From assembly GCF_035222275.1 (NCBI RefSeq), contig NC_085883.1, positions 3,100,001-3,164,000 of the forward strand: DNA of 64,000 bases. Direction: 5' to 3'. Origin of the DNA: Podospora bellae-mahoneyi. Its lineage: Eukaryota; Ascomycota; Sordariomycetes; Sordariales; Podosporaceae. The notes beneath the pieces were generated by a model, which worked only from the letters and a program-made list of their open reading frames with translations, was not told the origin of the DNA and did not search any database. This document shows, one piece after another, positions 52,368 to 62,780 of the stretch (its first letter is position 1; every line of letters begins with the position of its first letter). Position numbers and translations under genes: made by a program.

Positions 52368-55337
52368 ATGCCAGCTCAAACTCGCGCGCGGGCAACACCC
52401 GCTGCGCCGGCATCAGGCGTCTATGAATCAACACCCACTGCTCGTCAAGTCCAGTTTCCTCCTCGAAGGCGAAATGTCCGAACATATGGTCGCACCTCGA
52501 CTCCCACGGGAATGTCCCGCCTTTTGCGCCAGCAAACATTGACCCAGCTTGATTATGTACAGCAAACCCCACCACCGGCGGACCTACGAGTGGAAGATGA
52601 GGAGGGTGAATTACCCAGAACAGTGCCAAGGGCAGCGCCAAAGCCGAAGAAACAAAAACAGACTCGTAGCAAGAGAAGAAAGACACTGGGCGACGCACCG
52701 AGTTCGACCTTGCATACCCAAACCATGACCCAGATGTATTCCATGACGACAAAGAAGGAGCAGGATAACGAGCTGCGTATCGAGAACTCTCAAGACGAAG
52801 GTGATGAGGATGAGCTGGGGCCACCACAGCTGCCATCAGCTAGCATAATCAAAAAGGAACGAGCTCCGGAGAAGAAAGCAACAAGGACGGCTTTGTCCGA
52901 CCCGCAGACCCCCTCAACCAAGCGCATCAAAGTCAATCTCGATGAAGTTCCCTCGTCCCAGCCAACACCATTCACTCCCATGCTCGCAAAGTACACACTG
53001 GGCTCTGTACTCTCTCCGCTTCAGGATAAGTCCACCAATGTTGATGCTCCAGCTCCTACCGTGGAGTCGGTGACCAAACGCCCTCGAGATCTGGTTATCG
53101 AAGACAGCTTCAGCCCAGGCGGAGGGCTCCCCTCCTCATCTTCAATGCTGGAGGGAACTCCTGAACAGGCGAGGTCGTCACAAAAGAGGAAGAGGCAGCC
53201 CCTGGCCGAAATATCGCTCCCTAGTATGGAGCTTGGACATGATGACAATTCCACTACTGAGCCCACCCCAACGAAGAAGAGCTGCCGGGAAATACCAGAC
53301 TCCGACGACGAGCTGGCGAGCATTAGTTCAACACCGTTCCAGACTCCCCAGAAATATCAAGGGACGGTTGGTGAGGCGGGATCTGGTTCTAAGCTGCGAT
53401 ACCCCGGTGGTGTTCCCAACAGTGGTCTATCGAACAAGGAGAATCGGACTCCCCGTTCAGGGCAAAAGAACTCGAGAGATTCCGCCACAAGTGATGATGA
53501 AGCACCAGGGACACCGACACCACCAGATAAGACGGTCACGAGATTGTCTTCACAAAAGAGACGGACAACACAGCGGTCGTCACAGAGGCGTATGTCACAG
53601 AGATCAGCATCCAAAACACCAATACCACAAAATAAGGCTTCGGCGCCGGTTGAGCAAGCGCAGGATGACGACTCGACTGCTAGTGAGGATGGGTTGTCAG
53701 AATTGTCTTGCACTCCACCCAAGCCGTCAAGTCCAAGGGCGAAAACACCAACCCCGAGGCATAACAAGGAGCCCAATGTTTTACGGTCTATTCTACGGAA
53801 GACTGCTGAGCGAGCTGCCCACACGAGTCCGGCCAAGGGTGAAGGAGGGAACACGACTCCTCAGTTCCTGACATCAGAGTCCTCAACTGACCAAGGACCT
53901 ACCACTCCAACCCCTATTCGCAAGACGGTTCAGATTCAGCTCCCACCGCCACCTTCAGCCAGCCTAGGGCAGAGCTCGGAGGGGCAGCCACTGCAGGAAG
54001 ATGATGAGGAAGAAGAGCTGGAAGTCTACAAGGAGACCCCACAGAAGGTCTGCCCTCAGACATGCTCTCCCACGCCCAACCGAGCCGCCCAGCGGATGAC
54101 ACAAGCCAGATCCCAGTTCTGGTCACAAGGCTGGGAAAGCCAACGTGTGCCCATGAGCGTAATTCGGTCTCTGGGTCCCCAGACTGACCGCACCGACATC
54201 GTCATCTCCATCGAGCCTGATACCTTGGAGGACATCACCAAAGGCCGTCGCGATCACGAGTTTAGGGAGTATAAATTCCCTCCCACCGTACTCCGGGTGT
54301 GGATGTTTGCCACTCATCCCGTGGAGGAGGTCAAGTATATGGCTGTGCTTGGACCACCGAAGCAGCCGGGGGAGATTGATGAGGACAGTGGTTACAACGG
54401 AAACGTAGAGTTTAATGCCGGGGAGACCAAGTTCAAGTGGGCGTATGAGTTGGTGCAGGTTTATCGGTTGAACAACCCGGTGCCGTTGGAGGATATGGAA
54501 GAGCACGGGATGGGGAAGGGGGCGCCGGTGAGGTGGCATTATTTGCCGCCTACGGCGGTGGGGCAGTTGATGGCTAACTTGAGGAATGCGTTGTTTTTGG
54601 AGCCGGGACAGGAGGTGCTGGAGGCGGAGCAGTTTTTGAGGGATGGGTATCAGGTGGTGGAGGAGGTGGAGGAGGAGGAGGTGGTGGAGGAGGAGGAGGA
54701 TGAGGATGAGGAGGAGGAAGACGGGGATGAAGAAGAGGAGACACAGGGAATAACTGGGGTGACGGTATCACAGCAGTTGGAGCAGCAGCTGAGAAGCGAC
54801 ATCATTCAGTCGACGCAGATGGTCAAGAGAAAGAGCGTCAGTGTTCTTGAGGATGACGATGACTTGGAGTATCTCAACGATGATACTGTCATTCCCGCGA
54901 GTCCAGAGCAGACACTCCCGCCGATGCCAGTCACTGATTTCACCCGGCCAAGTGCACCGCGATCCAGCCAAAGGATCCGGAATCAGCAACGGCCTAGCAC
55001 ACCGTCCACAGTTCGTCGGGTTGAAAAGACGAGAAACACCGTTGGTCTGTCTCAGGCGACAACGGCGAGTAACTACTCTAGCCCTGCTACATCTCCTCAA
55101 AAGTCTATGGGGGCATCTGTGCCACGACCTCATATGCCTGGGTCGAGCGAGCTGTCGCTGCCGGACTTGGGTGTCGAGATGGACGATGATGGGGAGACCC
55201 AGCTGCCCGTGCCGAGGGGAATCATTGCTTCGTCTTCGCAGGTGTTTGGTACGGCGCTGGATAGTTTGGATTTGGGGATAGGTGCGGAGAATGTGAGACG
55301 GCCGCCGAGTGTAATTTATGATTCGGATAAGGAGTAG
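52368..55337 (+). CDS. Nuclear-looking protein with possible PUA/ASCH-like domain
   Basis: Single exon, 989 residues. Function not recognised. The first about 580 residues are low complexity, with many S/T-P sites and basic clusters (KPKKQKQTRSKRRK, QKRKR), typical of a nuclear protein. Residues about 600-750 look folded: FWSQGWESQRVPMS, DIVISIEPDTLEDITKGRRDHEFREYKFP, VLRVWMFATHPVEEVKYMAVLGPP and FKWAYELVQVYRLNNPVPL. The order (a Lys/Arg-containing loop, EFREYKFP, then a strand, then a cis-type turn) resembles ASCH/PUA-like domains that bind nucleic acids, but this is judged by eye. A Glu-rich tract (EEEVVEEEEDEDEEEE) and a second disordered region follow. The coding strand becomes strongly G-rich after about 54440. 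Confidence 0.75.
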   Translation: MPAQTRARATPAAPASGVYESTPTARQVQFPPRRRNVRTYGRTSTPTGMSRLLRQQTLTQLDYVQQTPPPADLRVEDEEGELPRTVPRAAPKPKKQKQTRSKRRKTLGDAPSSTLHTQTMTQMYSMTTKKEQDNELRIENSQDEGDEDELGPPQLPSASIIKKERAPEKKATRTALSDPQTPSTKRIKVNLDEVPSSQPTPFTPMLAKYTLGSVLSPLQDKSTNVDAPAPTVESVTKRPRDLVIEDSFSPGGGLPSSSSMLEGTPEQARSSQKRKRQPLAEISLPSMELGHDDNSTTEPTPTKKSCREIPDSDDELASISSTPFQTPQKYQGTVGEAGSGSKLRYPGGVPNSGLSNKENRTPRSGQKNSRDSATSDDEAPGTPTPPDKTVTRLSSQKRRTTQRSSQRRMSQRSASKTPIPQNKASAPVEQAQDDDSTASEDGLSELSCTPPKPSSPRAKTPTPRHNKEPNVLRSILRKTAERAAHTSPAKGEGGNTTPQFLTSESSTDQGPTTPTPIRKTVQIQLPPPPSASLGQSSEGQPLQEDDEEEELEVYKETPQKVCPQTCSPTPNRAAQRMTQARSQFWSQGWESQRVPMSVIRSLGPQTDRTDIVISIEPDTLEDITKGRRDHEFREYKFPPTVLRVWMFATHPVEEVKYMAVLGPPKQPGEIDEDSGYNGNVEFNAGETKFKWAYELVQVYRLNNPVPLEDMEEHGMGKGAPVRWHYLPPTAVGQLMANLRNALFLEPGQEVLEAEQFLRDGYQVVEEVEEEEVVEEEEDEDEEEEDGDEEEETQGITGVTVSQQLEQQLRSDIIQSTQMVKRKSVSVLEDDDDLEYLNDDTVIPASPEQTLPPMPVTDFTRPSAPRSSQRIRNQQRPSTPSTVRRVEKTRNTVGLSQATTASNYSSPATSPQKSMGASVPRPHMPGSSELSLPDLGVEMDDDGETQLPVPRGIIASSSQVFGTALDSLDLGIGAENVRRPPSVIYDSDKE

Positions 55338-55982
55338 GATTGGGATCTGTTATGCTAGGGTCATCTTTTGTGGGGGTTTTCAGTGAAGAAGGATAATAAT
55401 GGGGAGTAGAAATGGGTGGGTGAGGTATTGGGATACATTGGCTGATAGCAGTCTGGCTGCACTGGCATGGGTGGGCATTTACCAATTAGACGATGAGGGA
55501 CACGGGACCTACGGCGTATATTGTACTTAGGGGGTTGGTCGTTATTGAATATGTGCTCTATGGAATTTGACATGCAAAGTTGGGTTTCTCTGTGCTGATA
55601 TGTTTCCAGTATGGTCTCCTATACTCCGTACATAACCCTGATAGGGTTGAGTGCTGGCGCATTGGTGGCGCACGGACCGTAGCTTGTGACGGTGTTCCAA
55701 CTGGACGACTCTGCTGGACTGCCGTTCCGCCTCAAGCCTCGACGAAGCTCCTTGCTACACACTCGCGGAGGGAAGCTTTTTATCGTATTGAAACTGCCTG
55801 TATCTGCTTATAGAATTGCTTTATTTCCAGCTCCCGCCGGGTACCACATCATCGCGACACCGCTCTCCCTCGAACCATGACCTGGCGATCTCGCCATCAA
55901 ACGCTGTCGCCGCCCGTTCGTTGATGAACTGCCCCCCTGGTCCGACGCTTGACGGGAGCGCTACCCCGCCGCCATCGACAAC
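55338..55982. other. Intergenic region upstream of SEC3
   Basis: Between two plus-strand genes. No supported gene or clear promoter motif. Confidence 0.5.
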
Positions 55983-57346
55983 ATGCCCATGAACGGTCGC
56001 GAGATGACACGGGCCGAGTTGTTTGAGGATGAGAAGAGGAGGATCGTCGAAAGTTGCTTCAGCAGACGCGACGAAGACGGCTCCTGTGAGCTTCCCCTTG
56101 TGTTGCCGTCCAGACCGGCAGCTCTTGATAGCTTCGAGTCAGTGCTGGACTTGCCATGTGACCATTGCTGACCCTCCATCTGTCTGCATCAGTGCTCGAA
56201 ACATACATCACACACATCAAGATCACAGAGTTCCAAACTTCGCCCACAGCACCACCAGCACCCAACGCGAGAACCCCTAATGCCGAGAAGCCGCGCGTCA
56301 TCATTGTCGGCGTGCGCAAGTCTGGCCGAGTACGCGTGCACAAATCAAAGGAAAACCCAAACGGAACATTCTCAATAGGCAAAACGTGGTTTCTCGATGA
56401 CCTCTCGGCGATCGAATCCTTCACCAACTGTACATACAACAACGACTACCAAGCATGGGCGGGAGACGTGGGCTTCGTGGTGACGCTTGGAAAGCCGTAC
56501 TACTGGCAGGCCCAGACGGACAAGGAAAAGAAATTCTTTATTGCAAGTCTGATCAAGATCTATGCCAAATACACGGGTGGTCGCATGCCGACCTTGACGG
56601 GTTTTGATCAGCGCGAACTTGATCAAGTGTTGGGTGGCGCACAGGCACCCCGAAGACAGGAGCGACAAGACCGACCACCTCCCCGTCCGAGCATCCCCGA
56701 TTCTGCCCCCAACAGCGCCAATAACTCGATCTCGTCTCTTGGCTATAATGGAAGGGAAATGCTCAATGCCCAGGCCACACCAGCACCTGCCCCGGCATAC
56801 CCAGAACGGATGCCCTCGCGTGGCGCGCTTGCGCCGAATGGAAGAGCTTCACCAGTGCAAAGCGTCGACTCGGGCCGGCCGAGTCAAGAGCTGCCTACCC
56901 TTCGACGGCTAGCATCCAACAATAAGAGCCAGGACTCGGTGGTGGCCTCGTCTGTTGCGCGGAGCGAAGGGGCCAGCAGCTTCAGGCCAGGATCAAGAAA
57001 TGGGCCGGGCTCTAGCTATGGGACCCCTGAGGCGTCACCCGCACCTCCGTCTCTGGATGAGAGACCGCCGGAGAGGAGAAGACCTCCCATGGATCCGTTG
57101 CGGCCGACGCAGGTCGACAGAGATTTGGTGCCGGCTCCATTGAACAGCCCTGCGGCGCGTATTCCACTTCCACCTCGGAGTCAAGACCGCATGTCCCCCC
57201 GCAAGAATTCGGTGAGCAGACGGGACCCGACACCACTTCGGATGGACCAGAGACCTGTAACACCAAAAGAGATCTCGAGAGCAGGCACGCCAGTGAGTGC
57301 GCCCAGTCCGGCACCTGTCCCAACACCGCAGACTGCCAGCCCAGCA

Positions 57347-57387
<41 letters not shown>

Positions 57388-60300
57388 CGTGCCGGCTGCT
57401 GTCCCCACGCCTCCACCTGTGCCAGCCGAGGAATCGACGCCAGAAGCACCCAAGACCCCCGTGGATGACGAAGAGAAGCCTGGCGTTTTTGGAATCAAGT
57501 CCAAGAAATCTAGAGGAGAAATCGCCGGTGCGATCTGGAAGGCTGCCGCGGCCGTCAGTGCGTTCAAGCCCAGACCGGGCGGTGCAGCAGAGCGACTGCG
57601 TCAAAACCAGAACAAGAGCAATGACGGGCCAGACGGTATCACGAGCGTTGTACCGGCGCCTCCCAAGCCCATCCCGGTGAAGACTCCAGAGCCGATTGTT
57701 CTCGAACCACCCCCCACGGCGACCGACAGGGGCTCCTCTGCCACTACTGCGTCTGGCATACCCGAGCTGAAAGTCACGGGCTCAGACCCCAACAGCCGAC
57801 CGGATAGCATTGTCGCCTTCAAGGAGAAGAAGGAGGAGGTACCAGAGGAACCGCAGCGGTCGGTCGTGGCGGGGAACGATGTCAAGTACCTGGCTACTTT
57901 GGGGATTGATCCATCGATTCTGGACGGCAAGACGTCCGAGTTTGCCAAGTGGCTGGATTACTTTGGGTGGGTGCCGGGCGAGCAGATGAGGCAGAGGAAC
58001 TTTGAGGAGATGAGGGCGGATCTGGACAGGGAGATGGGCAAAGCGCAGGCGGGGGGGTGGCTGGCGAGGTTTCAGGAGGAGGATGAGAGGGTTGATGCGA
58101 TCAAGAGGGGGATCGATCTTGCGATTGGGGAGTGTGATGAGCTGGATAATTTGTTGACGCTTTACAGCGTTGAGTTGTCGGTGAGTTTTTCTGTGGTTTT
58201 GGAGAGGGTGGGTTGGTTGGTTGGTTGCTGACACTTGCGGTAGACACTCTCGGATGATATCGCCTACATCGAGGCGCAAGGCCAAGGTCTGCAGGTGCAG
58301 GCTGCCAATCAGAAGCTTTTGAGAAAGGAACTCGAGTCGCTGTTGGAGACCTGCGCCATCAGCGAGGCCGACCTGGAGGCGCTCAAGTCGGCGCCGCTGG
58401 AGCATGCCGCCGGGGTGGAGGAAATTGAGACCTCGTTGGTCACGCTGTTCAAGGCCATGATCAAGATTGATCCTACGATGGGCAACAGCGAGGGGAGGAG
58501 GAGCGAAGACGGGAGCAGTGCGGACCAGTCACTTGGCTTGGACGAGAATTACGGCCAGATGCGAATCGTGCAGGAGAAGAAGGAGATGTACCTTACCGAA
58601 AGCTCGCTTTTCATGAGGAGGTTGGTGATTTTCATGGAGAAGCAGTTTAGCGAGGCGTTCAGGGAGACGAAGGCGGCGCTGGATGGGGCGCTGAGCAAGA
58701 AAGTTGATCCGAGGAATCACGAGGTGGGACGGGACATCCTCTGGATGTACGGCCCGCTGATTCTGTACGCGAGGGACGTGGATCTGGACAACTGGAACCG
58801 AATCCTGCAGATTTACCAGGACAAGTGCCACCCGATATACAAGACTGAGTTCAAGGAGGCGATGGACGCGTGGAAGAAGAATGCGAGGAAGGTGACGGGG
58901 GATGAGGCGGAGCTGCTGTTTACTTCGCAGCAGGAGAAGAAGGAGGAGGGGCTGGCGACGACGGCGAGGAAGTTGACGGTCAAGAGGAGCCAGACGCTGG
59001 CGAGGAGCTTGAGGAGCCCGTTGGGGGATGGTGGGAGCAGGTCGTCTGCGGCGGAGAAGACGCCGGATGGGAGGGCGTTGCCGTATGAGGTTTTTGCCGG
59101 GGTGCTGGATGATTTGCTGCCGTTGGTGGAGATGGAGCAGAACTTCATCGTGGATTTCTTCCACGCTACTACGCTGGAGCAGGCGGATTTTCCGGATTTG
59201 GTGGCGGCCTGTAGGCCGGTGAATAGACGGGGGGGGGACCTCAAGAGGCATCGGTTGATGGAGCCGGATCGGGAGCTGGCGAGGCGGGTGACGAAGGCGA
59301 TGGAGAGTATTTTTGGGTTTATGGAGATTGGGTTGCAGCAGTTGATGGATTGGGTTTTGGGGATGGATCCCTTGTATGTGATTTCTTCTTTCGGTTTACG
59401 GATGGGTGTGTGTGCTAACAAGGTCTACAGACAGGGAGTGGGTATCTTGGCCACGCTCGAACGCAAGATGGCCGAAATGTCACAATCCAACCAGGACTTT
59501 CTCAACAATTTGCTCCAAAAACTCCACGGCAACCTCGAGGCCAAGTTCAAAAAGTTTGTCGACGATCAGATCCGCGCCATTGAAGAGACAAAGGTCAAGA
59601 TCAAGAAGCGCAAGGGCGTCATCCACTTCATCCGCATCTTCCCCCAGTTTTCCGCCGCAGTCGAGAACATGCTTACGAATGTTGATCCCAACTTGGGGGT
59701 CAGGCGGATGGTAGATAGGGAGTACGACCGCATCCTCAAGTCAATGTTTGACTCGCTCAAGGTGATTGCGAGAGAGAACCCGGCCATGGGCGGCGGCGGG
59801 GCAGCCGCCACGGCTGCTGCGATTGCCAACTCTGCGGATCCGGAAGACAAGGAGGCGCTCAACTTCCACATCCTGCTTATTGAGAATATGAACCACTACC
59901 TGGAGGAGGTGGAGAACTCGAGGGGGTTGGAGGTGCTGGATGACTGGAAGGAGCAGGCGAACCAGGAGCTGCAGGAGCACATGGGGTTGTATCTGAATGC
60001 TGTCATGAGACGGCCGCTGGGTAAGCTGCTGGAGTGTTTGGAGAACATCGAGGCTCAGCTCGCGGGGGGCAAGTCGGCGGCCGGGATTGCGGCTCAGCCG
60101 TCGAACTCGAAGAGCACGTTTAACAAGGTGCTGGGTGGGTATGATGCGAAGGAGGTGAGGAAGGGGATTGAGGCTTTGAGGAAGAGGGTGGAGAAGCACT
60201 TTGGGGATGAGGACTCTTCTTCAGCGGGAGGGGAGGGAAAGAAGGGGAGCAGCGACACGCTGAGTGTTAGTTCGGGCGTTTCGGGGCATCACGGGGTCAA

Positions 60301-60532
60301 GTTTGGTGGTGGGGGTTCGAGTCAGAGTAATAGTGGGTTGGTGATGAAGGTGTTGAGGGAGTGCGAGAAGTTTTATGGGGAGGTAGAGATGAGGGTTGGG
60401 AGGGTGACGACGGATGTGTATGGGGGGGATGTGCTGTTTGAGTGGCCCAGGGGGGAGGTCAAGGCTGCTTTTGCGGCGGGGGCAGGGGGGAGTGGCGGAG
60501 GGTTGGGGGGGATTCATTTGGGGAGGTCGTGA
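55983..60532 (+). CDS. SEC3: Exocyst complex component Sec3
   Basis: Four exons: 55983-56085, 56193-58180, 58244-59373 and 59431-60532; about 1440 residues. Introns are 107, 63 and 57 bp; the last has a TGCTAAC branch and TACAG acceptor and is a multiple of three, so retention would add 19 residues. Sec3 marks sites of polarised exocytosis at hyphal tips as part of the octameric exocyst. The N-terminal PH-like domain that binds PI(4,5)P2 and Rho GTPases lies at about 35-170 (EDGSLLETYITHIKITEF, GRVRVHKSKENPNGTFSIGKTW). A long disordered linker with a (Pro-Ala) run follows, then the Sec3 coiled-coil/helical part (YIEAQGQGLQVQAANQKLL) and the CorEx-like rods. The tail is Gly/Ser-rich. Confidence 0.94.
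57347..57387 (+). repeat. CCTGCT hexanucleotide repeat encoding Pro-Ala
   Basis: About seven CCTGCT units in the SEC3 linker, in frame, encoding a run of alternating Pro and Ala. Length variation would change linker length by two residues per unit without a frameshift. Confidence 0.9.
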
Positions 60533-61339
60533 TAGATATTTTGGGGTTAACAGGAATTGCATGGTTGTTTTTTGTTTTTCGGTTTGTGATTTTGCGTTTG
60601 ACAATGTTTTGGGCTTGGTGGTGATGTTTGATGTTGGAGTTGTTCAAAATGGAAGTGTTACTAAGCAAGGTGAGATCGCCCCCGAGAGAGAACAACTCCG
60701 GTCCGTTTGTTCCCGGCCGTGTATCTCTCCAAAACATCTGCCGAACAGCCCAAGAAGTTGGTGGCCATGACTGCGGCGGCGCTAGTGGACCATGTGCCTT
60801 AACGGTTTTTCGGCACATGTTTTACTGCCCGCCCTTTTTCTTTTTTGTGTGTGTTCTCCCGCGGGATCTCAGCTTTGGGTTGATCACTCCGCCTTTGACG
60901 ACACCGGCATCTTTCTCCAACAATTTTCGGAACTAATCGCCTCCTCCTCCCCATGAAACGCAAAAACAAGGTTGGTTGGTGTTTGTGATGGCGGTACCTG
61001 GTGGTAGCGGATCTTGCCTTGCCTTGCTTCTGATCAGTTTTTTGCCCATGCATTCATCGGTTCCCCATCCTGAGGCTGGCGGGCTGGCATAGGGAGGAGG
61101 TGAGGTGGGTGCATGCATTGCAGGTTGGTGCTGGCGAATGGCGTACTTCCCGATGGCTGCATGTGTATTATCGATATATCGAACCACGAGATGAGAGGGC
61201 GGTTCGGCATACCTTACCTACCATGGGCCGTACACAGGACATATCTGTCCATGGCGCACGCACCATCCATCAAGCAGAAGTTTGGGAATCTTGAGAGTAA
61301 CCCTCCCTTTTCGGGGGAGCAGCTACCATGGATCTTATT

Positions 61340-61379
61340 CTCTCTCTCTCTCTCTCACACACACGCACACACACACACA

Positions 61380-61478
<99 letters not shown>

Positions 61479-61479
61479 C
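61340..61479. repeat. Compound (CT)n(CA)n(CT)n(GT)n microsatellite
   Basis: About 140 bp: CT units (61340-61355), CA units with one G interruption (61356-61380), a long CT tract with one TTT interruption (61381-61451), then GT units (61452-61479). The CA and GT blocks are complementary and flank the CT tract, so a hairpin is possible; the CT tract could form triplex (H-DNA). Confidence 0.95.
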
Positions 61480-62583
61480 ATACAGGACATGATACGACCC
61501 TCTTTTTCAGCTCGTCGTCATATCACAAAACAGTAAAGAATAGCGAGTTTGGAGGGTTGTGGCGTTTTCTGGCAGCTGACAAGACAAAACCCGCCATAGA
61601 GGACGCAACCATCGTGAGTATTCGAATGAACATTCCCAGCAGCAACCACCGGTCACTGAAACCATCGACTATCTCTCTCTCTCTTGTGTGGCTGATATCT
61701 CAAGATTGACGATTGGACCTTACATCTGCCGATTTATATTGGGGGGAATGTCGGTTTGCCTCCCTTCCCCTCTCTCCATGCGCTCGGCTCCACGGCCCCA
61801 CCACCCACTGTCAGGTCTCCCGGCAGACGGTTCCCCAAGTTTTTGGCGGCGCTTGACTTACACGCCTCTTCAGCTCATGACGTGGGGTTTTCTTTCACCT
61901 TGACCCTTGTGCCACCCCTCCTCCGCATCGCCCTATGGTGATTCGGAGCCAACCCCCTCCCCGGTATCTTTTCCCCAGCTCAGATCGAAAAAGTTGGGGG
62001 TGGTGTGTGTCGTGTCAAGTTCAGCGTGACCACTGTTTCCGATTTGGGAAGGGAAAAGGCGAGTTTTGGTTCCGTTCGGCTCCGCGATCCTTCGAAAAAC
62101 CCCCCTCCCCCTCGTGCTGTCGTCAGGGAGCACATCTTTTGAGAGATATCGTAGATGTTACCTACCCGTCATTCCGAGTTGACGATTCCCGGGACACTCT
62201 TCAGCCATATATACTGCGCTAGTTCGGCACGGTCTGTCCTACATGCAATATCCTCCCGTGTATATCTGCTGGCCGTCGGGGATCGTCCGTTTGCAGGACC
62301 GTCATCCAGGGAAACTGTCTGATGGCGGACAAGGACCAAAATAGATTAATTTCCCGAGGGACAGACACCCAGTTCATCACTGAGAGTGGTCGTTCGTCTT
62401 GCTACCCGGGTGAGGGGGGGGACAACCTTACTCCAACTCGGTTTCCAACCCCCCGGCCCCCCTGCCTGTTTCTTCGCCTTGACCTTGGACATTCTCGGCA
62501 TTGAACGGCATGGGCGGCAGGTGTGTGTTTGGTGGTCAGGTAGGTAGTAGGTATGTGGGCTCAATTCGAGATTTTCCCGCATG

Positions 62584-62668
62584 ACTATATACATATATAC
62601 ATCATCACGACACCTTTTTTCTTCTTGTCTTTTACCTTTTCACTTTGTCATCATTTTTATTTCTTCTT
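62584..62668 (+). promoter_or_regulatory. Candidate P450 core promoter
   Basis: A TATA-like stretch (CTATATACATATATACAT, 62584-62601) is followed by a CT-rich segment (62611-62668), the usual arrangement near fungal transcription starts. The ATG of the P450 is at 62781. Inferred from composition only. Confidence 0.35.
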
Positions 62669-62780
62669 TCGTTTAACTTCAACACCCTCTACTGTGATAG
62701 ACCCCTCTTCAACAGGGCACACACATTTTCTTTTCGATCATTGCAGGTTAGGACATCACATGCCTACATAACACATAAGG

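Larger units (their letters stand above)
60533..62780. other. Intergenic region with long microsatellite
   Basis: SEC3 3' trailer, the compound dinucleotide repeat at 61340-61479 and the P450 promoter. No supported gene. Confidence 0.5.

Noticed and set aside
58529-59251. Arg/Leu/Pro-rich minus-strand frame opposite SEC3
   Set aside because: It is antisense to well-supported SEC3 exon 3 and has the composition expected of a shadow frame.
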